Shown: positions 1 to 7,092 of the stretch, piece after piece
Layout: the number at the start of each line of letters is the position of its first letter
How positions within the stretch are numbered: the stretch's first letter is position 1
From: Nostoc sp. UHCC 0302
Lineage (GTDB): Bacteria > Cyanobacteriota > Cyanobacteriia > Cyanobacteriales > Nostocaceae
Direction of reading: 5' to 3'
DNA length: 64,000 nt
Assembly (NCBI RefSeq): GCF_038096175.1
Contig: NZ_CP151102.1
Coordinates: 218,760 to 282,759 of the forward strand
Notes under the pieces: generated by a model
The model's input: only the letters and a program-made list of their open reading frames with translations
What the model was told of the DNA's origin: nothing
Database searches by the model: none
Position numbers and translations under genes: made by a program

Positions 1-1
1 T

Positions 2-826
2 AGTGAACAGCAAAAACTTGTAGATAGTATTAAATCAAACCAGCATTCGCCTGAATCCCTGTCACAACTAGCTGCTCAAGTTGCGGAAATGAGTCAGTCT
101 TTAGAAAAGCAGCAACAGTTAATTGAGAATACCCAAAAAGCATTGTCACAGGTGAATGAAGGGTTTTTGCCACAAGTTCAAAATACTAAACTGCAAAACT
201 GGGTTGGTTCGGTTGAACGTCAGGTAAAGAAAACAGCTTTGAATGCATTTGAGCGCCTTAAAGATGCGCTGACTCCTGAAGTCACGAAGCTTAGGAAAGA
301 AATTGCACAGATGAAATCTCTCCTAGAGCAACAACTTACTAACCGACTAGATGAAGTCAGAGAAAACACAGATAACGTCAGGGATGAACTCAATCAACAA
401 ATCGGTAACTTAACTCAAGAGTTGCGTACACAGGTAGACGGCGTTAAAAACACTGTTGGGCAAAGCCTTGTGGGTGTTAAGTCAGCCATTGACAATACTC
501 GAACTGAACTTAGGGCTGCTATTGAGGATGCCAAGGGTCAAGCTATCGAGCAAAGTGTCAAAGCCCTGCTTAACATTTTGGGCAAAGATAACCCTGATGG
601 TTCTAAAAGTTTTAAAAGTACAAGTTTTGATTTTGAACGTCTTGGCGATAATGTAATCGTCCGTGCTAAAAACGGTGAGGCTGTACTCGAAAAAGGGATT
701 TTATCGCCTAACGTTTCAGAGCAGCAGTTACAGGCACTTGATAAGGTTCAATCTGTTGTTGATATGCATCATCAGATGAAGCAGGATTCTCAACAAGAAT
801 CACAATCTAGAGGTATGCATAGATAG
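2..826 (+). CDS. Coiled-coil protein, 5' end outside window
   Basis: The frame is open from base 2 to the stop at 826, so the ATG at 89 is probably internal and the true start lies upstream of the window. The visible protein is rich in Q, E, N and L with heptad-like spacing, as in long coiled coils (leucine and valine every 3-4 residues through about residue 150). The C-terminal 70 residues are more globular (FDFERLGDNVIVRAKNGEAV). No catalytic motif is seen. The next gene on the same strand encodes a membrane-anchored Mrr-like nuclease, separated by a G-rich repeat. The function is unknown; a structural or DNA-tethering role would be inference only. Confidence 0.7.
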   Translation, partial: SEQQKLVDSIKSNQHSPESLSQLAAQVAEMSQSLEKQQQLIENTQKALSQVNEGFLPQVQNTKLQNWVGSVERQVKKTALNAFERLKDALTPEVTKLRKEIAQMKSLLEQQLTNRLDEVRENTDNVRDELNQQIGNLTQELRTQVDGVKNTVGQSLVGVKSAIDNTRTELRAAIEDAKGQAIEQSVKALLNILGKDNPDGSKSFKSTSFDFERLGDNVIVRAKNGEAVLEKGILSPNVSEQQLQALDKVQSVVDMHHQMKQDSQQESQSRGMHR

Positions 827-1003
827 GGGGAGTAGGGGAGGCACGGGAAGCAGGGGGAGCAGGGGGAGAATTGGAAGAATTGGGGGCAGGGGAGGAATTG
901 GGAGAAATGGAGGAAATCTTGCCACCATTCATTAATGTTGCTTCCCCTGCCTCCCCTACTTCCCCTGCTCCCCCACTCTTCTGCTCCCCTGCTCTCTGCC
1001 CCA
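826..1003. repeat. G-rich/C-rich inverted repeat region
   Basis: A run of G4-5 tracts (826-905, pattern GGGGGAGTAGGGGAGG) is followed by its approximate inverse, a C-rich arm (about 937-1003, CTCCCCTACTTCCCCTGCTC). The arms can pair into a long hairpin, and the G-rich arm has enough G-tracts for a quadruplex. Repeats of this type are dispersed through Nostoc-like genomes. It fills the gap between the two plus-strand genes. Confidence 0.7.
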
Positions 1004-1024
1004 TGATCAAAGGGAAGCGTGAAA

Positions 1025-1924
1025 ATGATACTAATCCTAATTATTGGTTTGTTGTTTGCACTGGGTGGGATAATTTTTCTAGCTTGGCTGTTTGCATTAT
1101 TTCCACCTTCAACGCCAAAGTCAAAGTATCGCTCCCAAGGTTTTAAGCAATCGCAATTACCACCCAAGAGTACAGAAGCGTCGTCAATTTCAGCTTCAAA
1201 TTTTGTACCACTAAGCCCAGCACCAACGCAAAAGACTCTCTTAGCTAAAAATCTTAAGAAGCAATTACCACTAAGTCCAACACCAACGCAAAAGGCTCTC
1301 TTAGCCAAAAATTTTAAGAAGCAATTACCACCAAGCTCAGCGACAACACTAAGGGTTTTTGTACGACCAAGCCCAGCGGCAACACCAAGGGTTAGATTAC
1401 CTAAAAATCTTAAGAAACACTTGGATAATATTGAGTATGCTAGTCAAGTCTTACAACAGCTTCGTAGCATAACTCCTATAGCTGAATTGCCAATTGTAAT
1501 TGCCATACTACGTAGGATATCACCTTACGTTTTTGAAGAGTTGGTACTCACTTGCTGCCTTGAACAAGGCTGGCAAATCCAACGCAACTTTCGGTATACG
1601 GGTGACGGCGGGGTAGATGGTCGGGTGTTGATTTTGGGAAAGCTTTATGTAATCCAGGTTAAGCGTTACGCTAATCACATTAATGCAGAACACATCAAAG
1701 ATTTCCTGTACTGTATTGAAGGTGAAAGAGCCAGTGGTGGATTCTTCGTACATACTGGCATAACTGGACAATTATCAAAACAGTTGATTCGTGACTCCGA
1801 TGAAATCATCTTAGTGAGCGGACAGAAACTAGTAAATTTTGTTTTAGGTAAGCAGTTGAAAATAATAGGGGTAACAATACCAATTAAATCAGCGGACAGT
1901 GAAAAGCGAACAGTGAACAACTAA
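1025..1924 (+). CDS. Membrane-anchored Mrr-type restriction endonuclease domain protein
   Basis: Residues 1-28 form one hydrophobic N-terminal segment (MILILIIGLLFALGGIIFLA). A proline-rich linker with three degenerate repeats of the type PLSPxPTQKxLLAKNxKKQL follows. From about residue 155 there is an Mrr/PD-(D/E)xK-like domain: FEELV, then GDGGVDGRV and YVIQVKRY, which give the D...QxK core of Mrr_cat nucleases. In known Mrr proteins this domain cuts modified or foreign DNA; the membrane anchor is unusual. I choose ATG 1025 because AGGGAAG lies 7 nt upstream; a GTG at 1019 is too close to that site. Whether it is a restriction enzyme or a plasmid maintenance nuclease is open. Confidence 0.72.
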   Translation: MILILIIGLLFALGGIIFLAWLFALFPPSTPKSKYRSQGFKQSQLPPKSTEASSISASNFVPLSPAPTQKTLLAKNLKKQLPLSPTPTQKALLAKNFKKQLPPSSATTLRVFVRPSPAATPRVRLPKNLKKHLDNIEYASQVLQQLRSITPIAELPIVIAILRRISPYVFEELVLTCCLEQGWQIQRNFRYTGDGGVDGRVLILGKLYVIQVKRYANHINAEHIKDFLYCIEGERASGGFFVHTGITGQLSKQLIRDSDEIILVSGQKLVNFVLGKQLKIIGVTIPIKSADSEKRTVNN

Positions 1925-1969
1925 CCCATCAATGAATTGGTAAATATTTAATACCTGATAACTGATAAG

Positions 1970-4900
1970 TTAGCGTCGAAACCGGAGATGTTCCCCGTTA
2001 TCATCTGGCGATGGCGAATTAATTCTCAATCTTTCCATAATCGATGGTTTGTCATCTCTAATCAGTTGCCTAACGAGATTCATTTTCTGCTCAAAAGTCA
2101 AAGCTTTGGCATCAGTTGTAACACTCATGAATAACTCACTGACTTTTTTTCCTGTTACGAATTCACCTTTAACATATTTACCTACTTCCATAACTACCTC
2201 TGCGAGTTGCTCACGAGCTAAACCCTGAATAACCTGTTTGAGGTGCAATTTAAGTGACTCTTTTGATAATTCAGATTCTACTTCTATATTTGTTGTCAGC
2301 TTTGAAGAGGAGAGTTGAACATTTTCTTGGTCATGATTCCGATGATGTCCCAACCTTTCAATTAAGTCAAGCACGAGTTCTAAGGCAGTAGTAAATTCGG
2401 TATGAGTTTGAGATGGACTCACCTCTAACAATTCTTTCAGCTTTGAAAGCGCTAATACAGTCCCATAACTTGCCACGGTTTCCTGAGCAACGTGATCAGA
2501 AATAGCATTGAGAGCCAAGTATTCTGAGGCTTGAGTTTTTTGGGTTAAATACTCTACTAATCCATTTCCAAGTAATTGCTCAAACTGCTGAAATGTGGTG
2601 TTACTTTCCTTTAGCTGCTGGCTTAAGGGAGAGAGTTGTTTTATTAGTTGCGGTAACGTTTCAGTTAGGGCAGATTCAACTGATAACTGTTCAATCGAGT
2701 CAGTAATTGTGTAAAGATTTCTCTGTGAAGAAAGATATTGTATTTCATGCTCAATTGCGGTAAATATTTTGTCAAGGGTAGTGTTTCCTATCTTTAGCTG
2801 CTGGCTTAAGGGAGAGAGTTGTTTTATTAGTTGCGGTAAAGTTTTGGTTAAGGCAGATTCAACTGATAACTGTTCAATCGAGTCAGTAATTGTGTAAAGA
2901 GTTCTCTGTGAAGAAAGATATTGTATTTCCCGCTCAATTGCGGTAGATACTTTGTCAAATGTGGTGTTTCCTTCCCTTAGCTGCTGTCTGAAGGAAGAGA
3001 GTTGTTTTATTAGTTGTGGTAAAGTTTTGGTTAAGGCAGATTCAACTGATAACTGTTCAATCGAGTCAGTAATTGTGTAAAGAGTTCTCTGTGAAGAAAG
3101 ATATTGTATTTCCCGCTCAATTGCGGTAGATATTTTGTCAAATGTGGTGTTTCCTTCCCTTAGCTGCTGGCTCAAGGGAGAGAGTTGTTTTATTAGTTGC
3201 GGTAACGTTTGGGTTAAGGCAGATTCAACTGATAACTGTTCAATATCTTCAGCAATTGATAAGATAATTCTCTGTGAAGCAGGATATTGTATTTCACGCT
3301 CAATTGCTTTAGATATTTTGTCAAATTTGGGTTTAAGAGCTTTTTGCTGCTGTCTGAAGAGAGAGAGTTGTTTTATTAGTTGCGGTAACGTTTGGGTTAA
3401 GGCAGATTCAACAACCGAGTATTCAATGTTTTGAGCAATTGTGTAAATAGTTTTTTGTGAATCAAGTTCTTGTTCAATTTGATTAATAGCTAATCCTAAG
3501 CCCTCAAACGTGGTTCTAGATGCCTTTTGCTGCTGGCAAGTTTTAGAAAGTTGGTTTACTAGTTGCGGTAACATTTGGGTTAGAGCAGACTCAACAGCCG
3601 AGTATTCAATCGACTCAGCAATTATATCGATAGTTTTTTGTGAATCAAGGCATTGTGATGAACACTCAATTGCTGTAGATATTTTGTCAAATGTGGCTTT
3701 TCCTCCCTTTAGCTGCTGGCGATATTGAGAGAGTTGTTCTATTAGCTGCGGTAAAGTTTTAGCCAGGGCAGACTCAACTAATGACCGCTCAATATTTTGA
3801 GAAATTACGTAAAGAGTTTTCTGTGGTGAAAGGGGTTGCTCAAATTGAGAAATCGCTGTTTCCAGATCATCGAATGTAGTTCTGATTTCTGATATATGCT
3901 GGTGACGTTGAGAAAGTTGCTCTATTAGTTGTGGTAACGTTTCACTTAGGGCAGAGGAGACAGCCGAGTATTCAATCGACTCAGCAATTATATCGATAAT
4001 TTTTTGTGAATCAAGGCTTTGCTCAATTTGACCAATATTTGCTTCTAAATCATCAAATTTGCTGATGACTTTTAGCTGCTGGCAAGTTTTAGAGAGTTGG
4101 TTTGTTAGTTGTGGTAAGGTTTCAGTTAGGGCAGAGGAGACAGCCAACTGTTCAATATCCTCAGCAATTACATCTACAATTTTTTGTGAATCAAGGCGTT
4201 GTGATGAGCGCTCAATTGCTGTAGATATTTTGTCAAATGTGGCAATACCTTTTTTTAGCTGCTGTCTCAGGGGAGAAAGTTGCTCTATTAGTTGCGGTAA
4301 GGCTTCAGTTAGGGCAGAGGAGACAGCCGAGTATTCAATATTTTGAGTGATTGCATAAAGAGTTCTTTGTGATGAAATTCGTTGCTCAATTTGAGTAATG
4401 ACTGCTTCTAAACCCTCAAATCTGCTGATGACTCCTTCTTGCTGCTGTTTTAAGGGAGAGAGTTGTTTTATTAACAGTGGTAATGTAATGCTAAGCGTAG
4501 ATTCAACTAATGACTGCTCAATATTCTCAGCTATTGCCCAAACAGTTTTTTGTGAACTTTCATGTTCTGACTGTTGAGCAATAGCTGTATAGAGAGCTAA
4601 TTGCTGAGTGACTTCTTCGAGTTGCTCTAGCAATTGTGGCAACACAGCTATTAGGGTGGATTCAACTACTGACTTGTTCGAAAAGTCAGAGATTATATCC
4701 GCTGTTGTTTGTAATAAGAGTTTTTCCTCAATTGGAGCGATCGCCGCTCTCAAGTCATCTAATTTGGTTTTGGCTCCTGAGAACTGCTGCTGATAGCCGT
4801 ACAGTTGTTCTGCTAATTGTGCGCCGGTCTCAACCAAGGCTGATTCAACTACTGACTGCTGAATATTCTCAGTAATTGTGTTTAGGAGTTGTTCGGTAGT

Positions 4901-6952
4901 TGGTCGTTTGGCGTTTCCACTTTGTTCAAAACTGACATCACTTGCTGTGCAGTCAATAACTGCTGAATTCTCTGGGTTAACTTGTCTTGAGAAGCTCGTT
5001 GCTCGTTGACCTCGAAGCCGAGCATCTGTAGAGCTTGGGTTAATTCTTGCACTAATGGCTCCAAGTTCGAGGTCTTCTTGGCATTCAATGTCTCGGCTAA
5101 CTGCTGCAAGAAGTTCAAGTGACTCGCTTTCAATTCGGTTAGGTTCTCGGCTTGGCTCGTTGCTAAGAACTCGATTTTCTGGCTCAACTCCTCTATTTTC
5201 TCGGTTAGCAACTGTATCTGTGTTGCGTTGTTCTCGTTGGTTGAGGTCATGGTTTTCTCCTATGGGTTGATTTTGTGAAAGGCAGGGAATAGGGAACAGG
5301 GAACAGGGAACAGTTTGTTCTATTTCGTCTTCTCTGTGTGTTGATAAGAGATCCAATTTGTCACTCTCTGTTGCCTGTTGCCTGTTCCCAGTTGCCTGTG
5401 TTTGTAAAGAACGTTGTGATTGTGTCAGTTGACGTGGAGGCTCTATTGCAGCAGGGCTTGAGGGGAGCAATAGTTTCTGCCAATCCCTTAATCTCATGGC
5501 TTCATGACTCAACTTCTCGTAAGCGAGTGGCCCACGAGCAGCTATGAAATCATCAACACCTTTGTCTGGGCCTGGCAAGCTGACGACTTTGACCCAAGCT
5601 CCAGCTTTTTGTAATAATCTTCCAGTTACGGAAATATCTCGCTCAATATTGAGCTTCGTTTGGGGCTTGGTTTCGTAGTCAAAGCAGAATTTGAAAACTC
5701 TATTTGGTGTGGCGAAAACTGCTAATTCTTCATGTAGGTAAGACTTAGCGATTTTGTTGCCAAATTTATCCTTGGGAGAACGGTATCCTGCTGATATCCC
5801 TGGTAGACCAATGGCTGCATGACCCTGGCTCAATAGACTGGCCGCTTTTTTGGCTCCTTCTGTGATTGTACAAGGAAGGTTATATTTCCATACGCAGTAC
5901 CAAAATCCTGATTGGCGATCGCCCTCGGTGGGATTAACTTGATGTTTAGAATAGATGCGCTCGGCAATGTCAGTAGGGACATCAAGCAAGAAGATACTTA
6001 ATTCAACTTTTGGGGGATGCTCATATTTGATAAATTTCCCTTCAATGATTTGATTATTCTCATCTTTTTTTGCCCTGGGCGTATTTGGTTTGTAACAGCC
6101 CCATCGTTTGAGGATTGGTTTTTTGCCTGGGTTTAAATCAGCAAATGAGCGTGGATCTACTCCGGCATCACACCACCAGCCGCCAGCATCCAGATGAGAA
6201 TATGCTCTGATTAACCCCTCACTAAGTCGCCCTGTATTTGTACGATTGAGTTTGTCGCTGACCATGAGGCGTTCCCAGGCTTCATGCTCCCCACCTGCGT
6301 AGTTGAATTGAAGGCTTTCAAAGTTTTTTGCCGCAATATCAGGATGAATGGCACTATCAAAAAACTCTTGCCAGTGGTTTGATTCAATGAAATTGGGTGT
6401 CTCTTCTAGCTTTTGAGGTATCCAAAATGCTGAACTTGGCGCAGCAGTCTTTAATACTGGTTTTTCAAAAACATTGGGTTGTTTATGGAATGGTGGTTTT
6501 TGGATTTTGACAACGGGGGAACTTTTAACAGGCAACGAGGAGGAAAGATTTGTTTGGTGTTGCCTTTTTATGGGTTTGACAACAGGCTTTTGGGATGAAG
6601 TTTCTAAACTCGTTGTAACTAATGGAACTGGCCGACTAACTGGTAAAGAAACTTGTTCTGTGACTGGTGGTTGAGCTTTCAGTACAGGCTGTGCTATTGC
6701 AAGCGAAAGTTTGTTTACTGGCTCTTGAACTCTTGGGCTGACCGAGACAGTTATCGCTGAGGATTGTTTTTGTGTCTCCTTTATCTGCTTGATCAGCAAT
6801 TCTAAAGCGTTCTCTTTGGCTTTAGACTCTTGCGCCAGTTCTAGTAATTCTAATTTATCTCTAGTATAAAGTTTGACATTTTGTCTAGCTCTGCTAATTG
6901 CCACATAAAAACTTTCTTGCCCAATAGTGTAATCTGCTGCAATCAACGCCAA
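1970..6952 (-). CDS. MobF relaxase C-terminal part: helicase end, DUF3854 domain and tandem coiled-coil repeats
   Basis: This is the downstream part of the relaxase gene, in a different frame from the N-terminal part. The frame is open back to about 7105, and there it encodes STIYSSQGKTTDLALI and FYVAISRARQNVKLYT, the last RecD-type helicase motifs, so the ATG at 6952 is not a true start. About residues 195-490 form a DUF3854 (toprim-like) domain with GGWWCDAGVDP, TEGAKKAASLL, GLPGISAGYR and GVDDFI, closely resembling the N-terminal part of the CyRepA1-like protein at 43210-46491. After a low-complexity linker come about 13 units of about 61 residues (consensus IEQxxVESALTxTLPQLIxQ), predicted coiled coil. 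The gene either is inactive or makes two proteins. Confidence 0.75.
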   Translation of the reverse strand: MALIAADYTIGQESFYVAISRARQNVKLYTRDKLELLELAQESKAKENALELLIKQIKETQKQSSAITVSVSPRVQEPVNKLSLAIAQPVLKAQPPVTEQVSLPVSRPVPLVTTSLETSSQKPVVKPIKRQHQTNLSSSLPVKSSPVVKIQKPPFHKQPNVFEKPVLKTAAPSSAFWIPQKLEETPNFIESNHWQEFFDSAIHPDIAAKNFESLQFNYAGGEHEAWERLMVSDKLNRTNTGRLSEGLIRAYSHLDAGGWWCDAGVDPRSFADLNPGKKPILKRWGCYKPNTPRAKKDENNQIIEGKFIKYEHPPKVELSIFLLDVPTDIAERIYSKHQVNPTEGDRQSGFWYCVWKYNLPCTITEGAKKAASLLSQGHAAIGLPGISAGYRSPKDKFGNKIAKSYLHEELAVFATPNRVFKFCFDYETKPQTKLNIERDISVTGRLLQKAGAWVKVVSLPGPDKGVDDFIAARGPLAYEKLSHEAMRLRDWQKLLLPSSPAAIEPPRQLTQSQRSLQTQATGNRQQATESDKLDLLSTHREDEIEQTVPCSLFPIPCLSQNQPIGENHDLNQREQRNTDTVANRENRGVEPENRVLSNEPSREPNRIESESLELLAAVSRDIECQEDLELGAISARINPSSTDARLRGQRATSFSRQVNPENSAVIDCTASDVSFEQSGNAKRPTTEQLLNTITENIQQSVVESALVETGAQLAEQLYGYQQQFSGAKTKLDDLRAAIAPIEEKLLLQTTADIISDFSNKSVVESTLIAVLPQLLEQLEEVTQQLALYTAIAQQSEHESSQKTVWAIAENIEQSLVESTLSITLPLLIKQLSPLKQQQEGVISRFEGLEAVITQIEQRISSQRTLYAITQNIEYSAVSSALTEALPQLIEQLSPLRQQLKKGIATFDKISTAIERSSQRLDSQKIVDVIAEDIEQLAVSSALTETLPQLTNQLSKTCQQLKVISKFDDLEANIGQIEQSLDSQKIIDIIAESIEYSAVSSALSETLPQLIEQLSQRHQHISEIRTTFDDLETAISQFEQPLSPQKTLYVISQNIERSLVESALAKTLPQLIEQLSQYRQQLKGGKATFDKISTAIECSSQCLDSQKTIDIIAESIEYSAVESALTQMLPQLVNQLSKTCQQQKASRTTFEGLGLAINQIEQELDSQKTIYTIAQNIEYSVVESALTQTLPQLIKQLSLFRQQQKALKPKFDKISKAIEREIQYPASQRIILSIAEDIEQLSVESALTQTLPQLIKQLSPLSQQLREGNTTFDKISTAIEREIQYLSSQRTLYTITDSIEQLSVESALTKTLPQLIKQLSSFRQQLREGNTTFDKVSTAIEREIQYLSSQRTLYTITDSIEQLSVESALTKTLPQLIKQLSPLSQQLKIGNTTLDKIFTAIEHEIQYLSSQRNLYTITDSIEQLSVESALTETLPQLIKQLSPLSQQLKESNTTFQQFEQLLGNGLVEYLTQKTQASEYLALNAISDHVAQETVASYGTVLALSKLKELLEVSPSQTHTEFTTALELVLDLIERLGHHRNHDQENVQLSSSKLTTNIEVESELSKESLKLHLKQVIQGLAREQLAEVVMEVGKYVKGEFVTGKKVSELFMSVTTDAKALTFEQKMNLVRQLIRDDKPSIMERLRINSPSPDDNGEHLRFRR
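2570..4890 (-). repeat. Tandem about 183-bp coding repeats (about 13 units)
   Basis: Within the relaxase C-terminal part the same segment recurs about every 183 bp, for example TTTTATTAGTTGCGGTAA near 2640, 2823, 3189 and 3369 (window strand). The units nearest the 3' end (about 2600-3250) are almost identical in DNA, while the outer ones are diverged. This suggests recent amplification at the 3' end. Each unit codes for about 61 residues with one conserved VESALTxTLPQLIKQLS helix. Confidence 0.85.
4882..5250 (-). CDS. Embedded coiled-coil gene, same strand but other frame inside relaxase gene
   Basis: This 122-codon frame starts with ATG preceded by ATAGGAGAAAACC, a good ribosome binding site with 7-nt spacing. 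It reads as a natural helical protein (EKIEELSQKIEFLATSQAEN, then LNFLQQLAETLNAKK and TQRIQQLLTAQQVMSVL). The surrounding long frame translates here to an R/N/E/S-rich low-complexity linker, which looks more like a secondary frame. The two frames run on the same strand over about 370 bp. It may be a true overlapping gene, or an older separate gene that was read through when the long gene fused. It has no recognisable family. Confidence 0.5.
   Translation of the reverse strand: MTSTNENNATQIQLLTEKIEELSQKIEFLATSQAENLTELKASHLNFLQQLAETLNAKKTSNLEPLVQELTQALQMLGFEVNEQRASQDKLTQRIQQLLTAQQVMSVLNKVETPNDQLPNNS
5281..5405. repeat. GGGAACAGGGAACAG-type dispersed repeat inside coding sequence
   Basis: Tandem copies of AGGGAACAGGGAACAG at 5281-5312 and an inverse arm of GTTGCCTGTTGCCTGTTCCC at about 5365-5395 bracket a short spacer. 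The element is in frame in the long relaxase gene, where it codes for the odd sequence ATGNRQQATES and TVPCSLFPIPC. A related copy lies at 9357-9460 next to the same gene. Confidence 0.7.
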
Positions 6953-7092
6953 ATCAGTAGTTTTCCCTTGGCTGCTGTAGATTGTGCTGACGAGCGCGTA
7001 GTCTAAGTTTTGTGCCTCTGTGAGGTTAATAATCTCAGTAGTTTTGGTATCAAGATATTGAATTTGAGCAGAATCTCCCTCAATCGCTGTGA

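Noticed and set aside
790..1308. Minus-strand frame of 172 codons
   Set aside because: It is a translation of the G/C-rich repeat and of the antisense of the nuclease gene; the sequence is repetitive (PCSPCFPCLPYSP) and has no gene character.
3135..4346. Several plus-strand frames opposite the coiled-coil repeats
   Set aside because: They repeat with the 183-bp unit and are antisense shadows of it.
2570..4890. Possible CRISPR-like periodicity
   Set aside because: The 183-bp period is coding and has no short repeat with unique spacers.
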